This document shows, in pieces, positions 1-6,956 of a stretch of 8,119 nucleotides of DNA. A program made the translations under genes and the position numbers. The stretch is from Nitrosomonadales bacterium (GTDB taxonomy: Bacteria > Pseudomonadota > Gammaproteobacteria > Burkholderiales > Nitrosomonadaceae). The first letter of the stretch is position 1, and each line of letters begins with the position of its first letter. The notes beneath the pieces were generated by a model. It searched no databases. It saw nothing but the letters and a program-made list of their open reading frames with translations, and was not told the DNA's origin. The DNA lies in NCBI GenBank assembly GCA_004525885.1, contig SPBV01000077.1, positions 1-8,119 on the forward strand, written 5' to 3'.

Positions 1-752
1 CGTTTAGAAGCATCACTAAGGGCTCGACGGAGATTGATACCAGGTAGGAAGTAAGCATTGGCAATAATAATTTCACTGTATGCATTAGTGATGGCATGGA
101 GGTAAACTTCTTCTATATCGCGCCTGTGACGAAAATTATCGCGTATTACAAGCGCTCCACGCTGGTTACCACTTAGCTGGCTTGAAGAACGAGGCATTTC
201 ATCGTGCTTCACCCAGCTTTTTTTAAGACGTGCCAATGCTACTATCATCCATAAATGCTGGGCTGCCGAAATAATTTTTCTTTGTAGTGGGCCTTCAATT
301 GAAATTGCGAAATCGAAACGTGGAGTGAGTGGTTCGGGATGGTTAAGATCATCAATTATATTAATTCCACCGACAAAAGCGATACTTGAATCAATCGCCG
401 CCAGCTTGCGATGCATTCGACGTAATCGATTGCGCCGCAGCCCGAAAGGTGAAGTTTCTTTTCTAAAAATGAGTATTTGTACACCTGCATTAAGCATACT
501 CTGTATCTCTTCTTGTGGTAAATCCTGAGAGCCGAACCCATCTAGTAGAAGACGGACTGTCACGTCGCGCCTTGCAGCCCTCTTCAATGCCTCAGAAATT
601 CGAACACCAGTAGCGTCGTACTCAAAGATATAGGTTTCAAGATGAACCACATTCTGTGCTCCATCAATAGCAGCTTCAAGTGCTGGAAAATATTCTGATC
701 CATTATGTAGAAGAGTAATACGATTACCTTCGACAAAGTCAGGAATATTCAC
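1..752 (-). CDS. clsB: Cardiolipin synthase B (phospholipase D family), 3' end cut by window edge
   Basis: ClsB makes cardiolipin at the inner membrane by phosphatidyl transfer using paired HKD motifs. About 250 residues are visible and the frame stays open to the left edge. The first HKD motif is complete: H114, K116 and D121 within MHRKLAAID, followed by AFVGGIN, as in E. coli ClsB (YbhO). The N-terminal block with LLLDGFGS (about 68-75) and the later segment IIIANAYFLPG are also ClsB-like. The second HKD motif would lie beyond the edge. The start is GTG at 752, overlapping the TGA stop of the upstream ybhP-like gene by 4 bases (GTGA). There is no clear ribosome binding site, so translation is probably coupled. 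The next in-frame ATG lies far inside the domain. The ybhP-clsB pairing is the same as in E. coli and supports the identification. Confidence 0.92.
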   Translation of the reverse strand, partial: MNIPDFVEGNRITLLHNGSEYFPALEAAIDGAQNVVHLETYIFEYDATGVRISEALKRAARRDVTVRLLLDGFGSQDLPQEEIQSMLNAGVQILIFRKETSPFGLRRNRLRRMHRKLAAIDSSIAFVGGINIIDDLNHPEPLTPRFDFAISIEGPLQRKIISAAQHLWMIVALARLKKSWVKHDEMPRSSSQLSGNQRGALVIRDNFRHRRDIEEVYLHAITNAYSEIIIANAYFLPGINLRRALSDASK

Positions 753-1501
753 TTACAGATCATCCTTGCAGATAGTACAGCATGATCCGAAATCCTTGAC
801 CAAGGACGACCCTGATGTATCTGAGTTTCTTCCACGTCAAAGCCTCGTACATAGATTCGATCAAGTCGGAATATTGGTAGCCATGAGGGATAGCTACGTG
901 CCGCTCTTCCATTGGTTAATTCAAAAACTTCGGTCATCCCTAGTTGATCAATCAGGGTGTGATTTGCCATTTCCCGCCAGTCATTGAAGTCGCCCGCGAT
1001 AATTAGAGGCGCTTGCGGTGGTACCAGTTGTTCTATGCGGAGATTTAGGGCTAGTAACTGTTTGCGTCTTCCGGGCGCAAATAAACCTAGATGGATACAA
1101 ACGCAATGTAGATTTTCCTGCCATCCTGGGATACTAATTTCGCAGTGGAGCATGCCGCGGCTCTCATAGCGGTGCGTTGAAACGTCTTCATTATCCCAGA
1201 GTACAATGGGATAGCGGCTAAGAATTGCGTTTCCATGATGTCCTTTGTCGTACACCGCATTTTTTCCATAGGCAAAATCAGGCCATGTTGAGTCTGCCAG
1301 GAATTCATATTGAGGACTGTTTGGCCAGTTTTTATAGCGGGTAGAATGGCCCTTATGGTGACCGACCACCTCTTGTAAAAAGATTACATCAGCATTTAAA
1401 ACCCGCAATCGGTCACGTAGCTCGTGTATCATCATGCGCCGGTTGAAATGAGAGAATCCCTTGTGAATATTATATGTGGCTATGTGCAGCTTATCGAGCA
1501 T
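749..1501 (-). CDS. ybhP: Endonuclease/exonuclease/phosphatase family protein, YbhP-like
   Basis: This 250-residue protein of the metal-dependent EEP (DNase I-like/synaptojanin) fold matches the length and layout of E. coli YbhP. The family motifs appear in order: YNIHKG with N11, LQEV with metal-binding E44, HLGL with H137, AGDFND with D171 and N173, LDRIYV with D214, and SDH with D239-H240. All catalytic positions are present, so it should be active. The true substrate of YbhP proteins is not established; the constant pairing with clsB suggests a phospholipid or phosphodiester-linked role, which is inference. The ATG at 1501 puts the conserved strand within the first 15 residues, as expected. 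No strong ribosome binding site is visible. It lies 78 bp after nadA and overlaps clsB by 4 bp. Confidence 0.9.
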   Translation of the reverse strand: MLDKLHIATYNIHKGFSHFNRRMMIHELRDRLRVLNADVIFLQEVVGHHKGHSTRYKNWPNSPQYEFLADSTWPDFAYGKNAVYDKGHHGNAILSRYPIVLWDNEDVSTHRYESRGMLHCEISIPGWQENLHCVCIHLGLFAPGRRKQLLALNLRIEQLVPPQAPLIIAGDFNDWREMANHTLIDQLGMTEVFELTNGRAARSYPSWLPIFRLDRIYVRGFDVEETQIHQGRPWSRISDHAVLSARMICK

Positions 1502-1579
1502 GTGATAAACGATAGGATTAATACGGTTTATAAAATTTAGTGATATTCAATTTAATTGTTGGTTCATATATCGATTATC

Positions 1580-2677
1580 CTATGAAATTTCTAACATCCG
1601 TTGTAGCGCAAGTTTTGCTAACTTTGCTTCCGTTTCTGGCACACTAATTTGATTTACTATTTTTCCTGCTACCAGATTTTCTAGCGTCCAAGCAAGGTGT
1701 TGGGGATCAATGCGAGCCATGGTAGAGCACATACATACTGTCGGGGACATGAACTGTATAATCTTTTCCTCAGGTTTAAATTCCTCAGCAATACGGCTGA
1801 CGAGATTTAACTCGGTACCCACTAGCCAGCGAGTACCTCTCTTTGCCTCCTGAATAGTGTTAATGATGAATTCAGTAGAGCCAACGTAATCAGAATTATT
1901 GCAAACTTCAAAACTACATTCAGGATGTGAAATCACCAATCCATCAGGATACTGATTTCGGAAATTTAGAATATGCTGCGGTTGAAACATTTGGTGAACT
2001 GAACAGTGTCCCTTCCATAGTAGAATTTTGGCTTTTCTAATCTGTTCCTGGCTAAGCCCGCCCATTGGTTCATCAAAGTCCCATACGGGCATTTCATCCT
2101 GTGAAACCCCTAGTTTGTGTCCACTCCAACGTCCTAAGTGTTGATCAGGAAAAAATAATACTTTCTCGCGACGTGAGAAAGACCATTTAAGAATATCAAG
2201 AGCATTACTAGAAGTGCAGACGATCCCGCCGTGTTTTCCACAGAATGATTTTAGATCAGCCGCAGAGTTAATGTAAGTTGCAGGTGTAATGGTCTCATCA
2301 GGATCGATCACGTTCGCCAATTCGCGCCAAGCTCTTTCTACCTTTGAAAGGCTTGCCATATCGGCCATTGAGCATCCTGCTGAGAGATCGGGTAGAATAG
2401 AGATTTGCTCTGGTTTAGATAGAATGTCAGCTACTTCAGCCATAAAATGTACACCACAAAATACTAAGTATTTTGCATCAGCTTGGCTTGCGAGACGTGA
2501 AAGTCCAAGTGAGTCTCCTGTGAGATCAGCGTGCTTATAAACATCCGCTCGCTGATAGTGATGTGCAAGTATTATCGCCCGTTTTCCTAGCGCAGCTTTT
2601 GCCGCGATAATGCGCTGTTCACAGGCATCATCTTGTAGTGTGTCAAATTGTTCAAATTCAATAACTTCTTCTTGCAT
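1580..2677 (-). CDS. nadA: Quinolinate synthase A
   Basis: NadA condenses iminoaspartate with dihydroxyacetone phosphate to quinolinate, the first pyridine intermediate of de novo NAD synthesis, using an oxygen-sensitive 4Fe-4S cluster. The protein is 365 residues from the ATG at 2677. It shows the AHHYQ motif near the N-terminus, and the three cluster cysteines fit the E. coli C113/C200/C297 positions: C102 (in SAGCSMAD), C225 (in WKGHCSVH) and C317 (in VCMCSTMARID). HPEC and DYVGSTEF are also present. A GTG at 2683 is in frame, but it overlaps the likely Shine-Dalgarno GGAG (2683-2686). That GGAG sits 5 bp before the ATG, so I chose the ATG. The gene lies 34 bp after nudB and 78 bp before the ybhP-like gene, probably in the same operon. 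The matching NadB/aspartate dehydrogenase and NadC are not in the window. Confidence 0.96.
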   Translation of the reverse strand: MQEEVIEFEQFDTLQDDACEQRIIAAKAALGKRAIILAHHYQRADVYKHADLTGDSLGLSRLASQADAKYLVFCGVHFMAEVADILSKPEQISILPDLSAGCSMADMASLSKVERAWRELANVIDPDETITPATYINSAADLKSFCGKHGGIVCTSSNALDILKWSFSRREKVLFFPDQHLGRWSGHKLGVSQDEMPVWDFDEPMGGLSQEQIRKAKILLWKGHCSVHQMFQPQHILNFRNQYPDGLVISHPECSFEVCNNSDYVGSTEFIINTIQEAKRGTRWLVGTELNLVSRIAEEFKPEEKIIQFMSPTVCMCSTMARIDPQHLAWTLENLVAGKIVNQISVPETEAKLAKLALQRMLEIS

Positions 2678-2711
2678 AGCCACTCCACTAAAAGGAATAT
2701 GGATTATATTA

Positions 2712-3221
2712 TTAAGACAAGAATACTAGGTATGTGTTCTCGTAGATACTTAAAGCGCTATATTTTCTTTTCTTGTGCGTTTCTATTGAGGGGTGTAACT
2801 TGCGTATTGCTTCTGCATTGCTCCACGAAAAAACTTTTTCTACAGCTTCTTGCTGGGGAAGCCAAGCATATCGTAGATGTTCTCGTGGTGATACTGTAAC
2901 TGGAAGGGGATCTGGTAAAAGCAGGCTAAAAGCATGTTCAGTATTGTGTGTTACCTCTGGAGCATAACGCCATTTCCATTCCTGAAAAATCTCGTATTTA
3001 CTCAGAAAATTCCAGTCGGTTAATAAGAAATTAGTAGCATCCAGCCCCGTTTCTTCGGCAATTTCTCGTTCTGCCGTTTGTGATAACGTTTCACCCTGGT
3101 GTTGGCTACCAGTAACTGACTGCCAATAACCTGGGTGGTCAGCTCGCTCCAATAACAAGACTTGCATACTAGGAGTATGGATCACTACCAGTACAGAAAT
3201 AGGGGTTTTATATCTCTCCAT
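2712..3221 (-). CDS. nudB: Dihydroneopterin triphosphate diphosphatase (Nudix)
   Basis: NudB removes pyrophosphate from dihydroneopterin triphosphate, an early step in folate synthesis. The 169-residue protein contains a perfect Nudix box at residues 38-60 (G-x5-E-x7-REIAEE-x-GL) with catalytic R52, E53, E56 and E57. The surrounding NudB signatures are WQSVTGS before the box, YEIF, WRYAPEVTHNTEHAF, and EHLRYAWL. The first 145 or so residues align with E. coli NudB (150 residues). The last 20-odd residues (from about HKKRKYSA) are an extension not seen there. The ATG at 3221 gives the usual N-terminus; its ribosome binding site is weak. It follows aspS by 65 bp. The aspS-nudB neighbourhood is frequent in proteobacteria, but no shared pathway is obvious. 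Confidence 0.94.
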   Translation of the reverse strand: MERYKTPISVLVVIHTPSMQVLLLERADHPGYWQSVTGSQHQGETLSQTAEREIAEETGLDATNFLLTDWNFLSKYEIFQEWKWRYAPEVTHNTEHAFSLLLPDPLPVTVSPREHLRYAWLPQQEAVEKVFSWSNAEAIRKLHPSIETHKKRKYSALSIYENTYLVFLS

Positions 3222-3286
3222 GACATCTGGTTAGAAACACCGAGTGGAAAAGCAGGCTGACCTTAAATTGAGTCAGTATCAGTGCT

Positions 3287-5068
3287 TCATACTTTCGGTG
3301 TCTCAGTATGTTTTAGCCGTATATGTAGTTCTTGTAACTGTTTTTCGTCTACTATGCTTGGTGCTTGAGTCAATAGGCACTGAGCGCGCTGTGTTTTGGG
3401 GAAAGCAATAACATCGCGTATCGATTCTGAACCCGTCATCATAGTAACAACACGATCAAGCCCAAATGCAATTCCGCCATGAGGCGGCGCACCATACTGT
3501 AAGGCTTCCAACAAAAAACCAAATTTTTCTTGGGCTTCATTAACTCCGATATTTAAAGCACGGAACACTTTTAACTGTATCTCTTGACGATGAATACGTA
3601 CCGAACCTCCTCCAATCTCAGAGCCATTTAGTACCATGTCGTACGCTTTTGATAAAGCTTTGCCAGGGTCTGTCTCCAACAAGTTCTCGTGACCATCAGC
3701 GGGAGAAGTAAATGGGTGATGAAGTGCCTGCCAGCGATTCTCTTCCTCGTCTCGTTCAAACATTGGAAAATCTATAACCCATAAAGGTTTCCAGCCGGGT
3801 TCAGTAAGGCCCCGATCATGTCCAACTTTTGTACGTAACGCACCTAATGACTCATTAACTATTTTGGACTTACCGGCACCAAAGAATATAAGATCGCCAT
3901 CTTTAGCGTCAGTGCGCTCAAGAATGATTTTTATTACCGTTTCTGGTAAGAATTTCAAAATTGGCGACTGTAATCCTTCAAGTCCTTTCTCTAGAGAATT
4001 AATCTTGATGTAGGCAAGCCCTTTAGCGCCATAAATTCCAACAAAACTAGTATAGTCGTCTATTTCCTTACGAGATAGTTTGCCACCTTGAGGTACACAT
4101 AACGCCGCTACACGCCCACCAGGTTTCTGGCTAGCTTCACGGAATACCTTGAACTCCACTTCCTTCGTTACATCGGTAAGTTCGGTTAGCACCAACGGTA
4201 TGCGTAAGTCAGGTTTATCAGAACCATATTTCAACATAGCCTCAGAAAATGTCAGGCGTGGGAAGGGAGATTGCAGCTTAATTTGCATTACACAACTAAA
4301 CAAATTACATATCATTTCTTCCATTAGCATCATAATCTCAGTTTCTGTAAGGAAGGATGCTTCGATATCAATCTGCGTAAATTCTGGCTGACGGTCGGCA
4401 CGCAGGTCTTCATCGCGAAAGCATTTTGTAATCTGGTAATATCGATCGAACCCAGAAACCATCAGTAATTGTTTAAATAATTGTGGTGATTGTGGAAGTG
4501 CAAAGAAATGTCCAGCATTGATGCGTGATGGTACTAAATAGTCACGCGCCCCTTCCGGTGTAGATTTGGTTAACATTGGTGTTTCTATATCGATAAAACC
4601 ATGTTGGTCTAGGAACTTACGAATCGCCATCGTAACTTTATAGCGCAATCGCAAATTTGTTTGCATCTGTGGGCGCCTAAGATCAAGATAGCGATGCTCT
4701 AGACGTACGGTCTCACTCAGATTCTCGTCATCCATCATGAAGGGTGGCGTCAGAGAGGCATTAAGTATTTCAATAGATTGCGTCAGTACTTCAATTTCTC
4801 CACTAGTGAGATTTGAGTTGACAGTTCCCTCTGGACGATGGCGAACTATTCCGGTGATCTTGAGTACGAATTCGTTTCTGATTTTTTCAGCACTCTGGAA
4901 CGCGACTACGTTGTCTGGATCACATACAATTTGTACTAGACCCTCTCGATCGCGCATATCAATGAAGATTACTCCTCCATGGTCGCGACGACGATGCACC
5001 CAACCGAATAGGGTAACTGTTTGGTTAAGATATTGAGTGTCAATGAAGCCACAGTAATTAGTGCGCAT
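3287..5068 (-). CDS. aspS: Aspartyl-tRNA synthetase, probably non-discriminating (Asp/Asn)
   Basis: This class IIb synthetase charges tRNA with aspartate in the cytoplasm. It is full length (593 residues) and of the bacterial type: an OB-fold anticodon-binding domain (about 1-105), then a catalytic core containing the bacterial GAD insertion. QSPQLFKQ lies at 193-200, motif 2 centres on R218 (FRDEDLRADRQPEF), and motif 3 ends in GLDR at 536-539. In the anticodon domain, His30 (RRRDHGG) and Gly81 (RPEGT) are the residues that mark non-discriminating AspRS in Pseudomonas-type enzymes. Discriminating E. coli has Leu30. It is therefore expected to form Asp-tRNA(Asn) as well, for repair by GatCAB. 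The ATG at 5068 starts at the conserved MRTNYCG; no strong ribosome binding site is visible. The gene lies between a DUF502 gene (66 bp gap) and nudB (65 bp gap). Confidence 0.97.
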   Translation of the reverse strand: MRTNYCGFIDTQYLNQTVTLFGWVHRRRDHGGVIFIDMRDREGLVQIVCDPDNVVAFQSAEKIRNEFVLKITGIVRHRPEGTVNSNLTSGEIEVLTQSIEILNASLTPPFMMDDENLSETVRLEHRYLDLRRPQMQTNLRLRYKVTMAIRKFLDQHGFIDIETPMLTKSTPEGARDYLVPSRINAGHFFALPQSPQLFKQLLMVSGFDRYYQITKCFRDEDLRADRQPEFTQIDIEASFLTETEIMMLMEEMICNLFSCVMQIKLQSPFPRLTFSEAMLKYGSDKPDLRIPLVLTELTDVTKEVEFKVFREASQKPGGRVAALCVPQGGKLSRKEIDDYTSFVGIYGAKGLAYIKINSLEKGLEGLQSPILKFLPETVIKIILERTDAKDGDLIFFGAGKSKIVNESLGALRTKVGHDRGLTEPGWKPLWVIDFPMFERDEEENRWQALHHPFTSPADGHENLLETDPGKALSKAYDMVLNGSEIGGGSVRIHRQEIQLKVFRALNIGVNEAQEKFGFLLEALQYGAPPHGGIAFGLDRVVTMMTGSESIRDVIAFPKTQRAQCLLTQAPSIVDEKQLQELHIRLKHTETPKV

Positions 5069-5134
5069 GGTATGTTAGGAATCAAGTATCAGTTAGAGTT
5101 TGTAACTTTGTAAGAAGCCGGCGTTATATTTATT

Positions 5135-5746
5135 TTATTGGTCAAGGTTCTTGTTACCATTGTCGGGTGAGACGACACCCATGGAAATAATATACTTCAG
5201 TGCCGTATCTACGCTCATATCAAGTTCAATTACGTCACCTCTCGGCATCATTAGAAAGAATCCAGAGGTGGGATTAGGCGTCGTCGGTACATAGACACTT
5301 ATGTATTCACCCTTAAGGTGATTGACCACGTCGCCACCTGGTTGTCCAGTCATGAATGCAATTGTCCACGAACCCTCGCGTGGATATTGAACCAATAGTG
5401 CTTTGCGAAAGGCTTCCCCTTGGCTTGAGAATAGAGTGTCGCTGACTTGTTTAATACCCCAATAAATTGATTTAACCACTGGGATGCGCCACAACACTCC
5501 TTCCCAAAACGAGACCAGTTTTTGGCCGATTATATTTGCGGTTAGCAGGCCAGTTATGAATACTACAAGCAGTGTAAGAATTGTACCTACTCCAGGAATG
5601 CTCAATCCCAGCATGCGTTCAGGTTGCAGGCTGTCGGGTAGCAGGAGCAATGATTGGTCCATAGTGCCAATCAAGAATTTAAGAACCCAGGCGGTCAAGC
5701 CCAAGGGTACCCAGATAAGGAGTCCGGTTATAAAATAGCGTTTCAT
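5135..5746 (-). CDS. DUF502 family inner-membrane protein
   Basis: This is a conserved membrane protein of unknown function (DUF502, related to plant COV-like proteins). From the ATG at 5746 it has 203 residues. Two hydrophobic segments span about 5-26 (beginning MKRYFITGLLIWVPLG) and about 50-73. A soluble C-terminal half follows with the typical family blocks PVVKSIYWGIKQV, VQYPREG, PTTPNPTSGFFLMMP, and a final V-D-x-A-L-K-Y-I-I-S-M-G-V-V-S run. A TTG at 5755 is in frame, but MKRYFITG is the usual family N-terminus, so I chose the ATG. No good Shine-Dalgarno is visible for either. The gene sits immediately upstream of aspS, an arrangement common in betaproteobacteria, and 28 bp after the zinc-ribbon gene. 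Confidence 0.9.
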   Translation of the reverse strand: MKRYFITGLLIWVPLGLTAWVLKFLIGTMDQSLLLLPDSLQPERMLGLSIPGVGTILTLLVVFITGLLTANIIGQKLVSFWEGVLWRIPVVKSIYWGIKQVSDTLFSSQGEAFRKALLVQYPREGSWTIAFMTGQPGGDVVNHLKGEYISVYVPTTPNPTSGFFLMMPRGDVIELDMSVDTALKYIISMGVVSPDNGNKNLDQ

Positions 5747-5774
5747 GTTAAACAATTACCCGTGTTAGATGTTT

Positions 5775-6095
5775 TTATTTGGTAGTACAAGGCGGAACTG
5801 TTCCAGTACTAGTTCCTGGCGCAGTGTCAGGTGTAGTTTTGGGCGTGGTTTCGGGCGCAGTAGATGTAGCTTTGTTCTTTACTCCCGTTTCCACTTTTGA
5901 TTTTGATTGTGAGCCGTTCTTAAAATCAGTGGCATACCAACCGCTACCTTTTAACTGAAAGCCAGCAGCAGAAATAAGCTTAGTGTATGCATTGCTACTA
6001 CATAAAGGACAGACTGCGATAGGCGCATCACTTAGTTTCTGTAGATGTTCTTTTTTAGAGCCACAAGACTCGCACCGGTATTCGTAAATAGGCAT
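5775..6095 (-). CDS. FmdB family zinc-ribbon protein
   Basis: This small 106-residue protein of the FmdB/CxxC putative regulatory family starts with the hallmark MPIYEYRCESCG. Two CxxC knuckles (C8/C11 and C29/C32) should bind one zinc ion. The block SAAGFQLKGSGWYATDF (about 43-59) is typical of proteobacterial members. From about residue 60 the sequence becomes a low-complexity Thr/Pro/Ala/Lys tail with repeated TTP/TAP steps, probably disordered; such tails vary between species. The function of the family is not settled; the name comes from a proposed regulator of formamide metabolism, and here it is probably a general housekeeping protein. The ATG at 6095 is supported by GGAG at 6101-6104 (5 bp spacing). 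It appears to be the first gene of the aspS-containing operon. Confidence 0.92.
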   Translation of the reverse strand: MPIYEYRCESCGSKKEHLQKLSDAPIAVCPLCSSNAYTKLISAAGFQLKGSGWYATDFKNGSQSKSKVETGVKNKATSTAPETTPKTTPDTAPGTSTGTVPPCTTK

Positions 6096-6100
6096 GTAAT

Positions 6101-6104
6101 CTCC
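6101..6104 (-). promoter_or_regulatory. Shine-Dalgarno GGAG of the zinc-ribbon gene
   Basis: On the minus strand GGAG precedes the ATG at 6095 by 5 bases. It is one of the few clear ribosome binding sites in the left operon and fixes the start of the FmdB-type protein. Confidence 0.7.
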
Positions 6105-6284
6105 GATAACACATAATTTATAGTATTGGGATTATACATCAATCACTTGGTTTAATAGTGAGGCGTGGAGATGTTCGTAGTATTTCAAGAAACAAAGATA
6201 AGTCAGGGTAGCTGGAAATATTGATGTAGGAGGTAATTTTTCTGCACTATAGGACTGGATTAAGGCATTTTTTACAAATTATTT
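6105..6284. other. Intergenic region between arfB and the zinc-ribbon gene
   Basis: This gap of about 180 bp contains the -10 candidate at 6131-6136 and otherwise nothing I can name. No convincing intrinsic terminator follows arfB: the bases downstream of its stop are AT-rich but lack a GC-rich hairpin. An AGGAGGT at 6228-6234 on the plus strand has no suitable start codon after it. Confidence 0.5.
6131..6136 (-). promoter_or_regulatory. Probable -10 box for the zinc-ribbon/DUF502/aspS operon
   Basis: The minus strand reads a consensus TATAAT 36 bases before the ATG of the FmdB-type gene. This would give a leader of roughly 25-30 bases. No good TTGACA-like -35 box is found at 16-19 bp spacing, and TG directly abuts the hexamer instead of forming a proper extended -10. 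The call rests on the -10 box and its position only. Confidence 0.45.
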
Positions 6285-6698
6285 TTAGTCTCCAACTTTT
6301 CCTCTCATGGCCTTAATCTGTCCTCGTCGAGTTTTGTTATCAAGGCGTTTCTTGTCAGAGCCTTGAGTGGGCCTGGTTATTTTACGTTTCTTATGTAAGC
6401 TCGTTACGCTTTCAACTAGCTCAAGCAACCTTCTTAGAGCTTCTTCTCGATTCTTTTCCTGACTACGGTATTGCTGGGCTTTAATAACTATGACGCCTTC
6501 CGAGTTGATACGCTGATCATTTAGTTTCAGTAAACGTTCTTTAAAAAGATCAGGCAGGGATGAGGCGCTAATGTCAAAGCGTAAATGAATTGCACTAGAA
6601 ACCTTATTTACGTTCTGCCCGCCGGCCCCCTGTGCCCGGATTGCGCTAATTCCTATCTCACTGTTGGCAATAGTAATCTTATTGGATATAGGTGGCAT
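6285..6698 (-). CDS. arfB: Alternative ribosome-rescue factor B (peptidyl-tRNA hydrolase, YaeJ)
   Basis: ArfB frees ribosomes stalled at the end of broken mRNAs: its basic tail enters the empty mRNA channel and its GGQ motif hydrolyses peptidyl-tRNA. The 137-residue protein matches E. coli ArfB (140 residues) over its whole length. It has SAIRAQGAGGQNVNKVSSAIHLRFD with GGQ at 26-28, then EGVIVIKAQQYRSQEKNREEAL, and a Lys/Arg-rich tail ending in IKAMRGKV. The small size, the missing codon-recognition domains and the basic tail separate it from RF1/RF2 and from RF-like proteins such as PrfH. The ATG at 6698 has only a weak purine-rich stretch (AAGAA) upstream. It is encoded divergently from hemP and about 190 bp before the FmdB-type gene, so it may be its own transcription unit. 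Confidence 0.95.
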   Translation of the reverse strand: MPPISNKITIANSEIGISAIRAQGAGGQNVNKVSSAIHLRFDISASSLPDLFKERLLKLNDQRINSEGVIVIKAQQYRSQEKNREEALRRLLELVESVTSLHKKRKITRPTQGSDKKRLDNKTRRGQIKAMRGKVGD

Positions 6699-6865
6699 TT
6701 TTCTTGGACATTATTAAATGTGATGTTTCCTTGCCATTTTAAACTAGGTAACATGCTAGACGGAACGAAGTGCTTAATAAACCTGGTTTTGAATTTAAAA
6801 TAATAGATTAAATTTTTTCTAGTTTTTTCTTTCTAAACCCCCTTTTTAAAGATTTTATTTAGCCC

Positions 6866-6893
6866 TTGCATTCAATCAAAAAATGTTTATAAT
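6866..6893 (+). promoter_or_regulatory. Sigma-70 promoter of hemP-bfd-bfr
   Basis: TTGCAT (6866-6871) and TATAAT (6888-6893) are separated by 16 bp, close to consensus at both boxes. The upstream stretch from about 6801 is rich in T and A runs and could act as an UP element. Transcription should start near 6900, giving a leader of roughly 55 bases before hemP. A Fur-like site directly abuts the -10 box. Confidence 0.75.
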
Positions 6894-6912
6894 ACGAATC
6901 GTTATCATTAGC
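6894..6912 (+). promoter_or_regulatory. Fur-box-like operator
   Basis: On the minus strand this 19-base site reads GCTAATGATAACGATTCGT. By my count it matches the Fur consensus GATAATGATAATCATTATC at 13 of 19 positions. It begins right after the -10 box and covers the expected transcription start, a classic position for repression by iron-loaded Fur. The gene downstream is hemP, a typical Fur target, which strengthens the call. Confidence 0.72.
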
Positions 6913-6956
6913 AATCGCATAAGCATACTAAATTAGGTGTGATAGAGAATTCAATA

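Larger units (their letters stand above)
6699..6956. other. Divergent intergenic region arfB/hemP
   Basis: The right half carries the hemP promoter and Fur-like site. The left half (6699-6860) is very AT-rich, with two near-repeated T-tracts around 6812-6830 and a C-run before 6842. I could not place an arfB promoter in it with confidence, and I see no RNA gene. Confidence 0.5.

Noticed and set aside
1502..1579. Possible promoter for ybhP-clsB in the nadA/ybhP gap (TATAAA-like box on the minus strand)
   Set aside because: The region is AT-rich, and no acceptable -35 box occurs at 16-18 bp spacing. Such boxes are expected by chance here.
2648..2899. 83-residue plus-strand open frame over the nadA/nudB junction
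   Set aside because: It covers the start of nadA and the end of nudB in antisense, with no family resemblance and no promoter or ribosome binding site.
4737..5036. 99-residue plus-strand open frame inside aspS
   Set aside because: It is antisense to the conserved OB-fold domain of aspS, has no ribosome binding site and resembles no family. It is a shadow frame.
5069..5134. GCCGGC palindrome in the DUF502/aspS gap as a terminator or operator
   Set aside because: Only 6 bp with no loop and no T-run; too short to support a call.
6228..6234. AGGAGGT on the plus strand between arfB and the zinc-ribbon gene, hinting at a small gene
   Set aside because: No ATG, GTG or TTG follows at usable spacing, and no coding-like frame is present. 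Probably chance.
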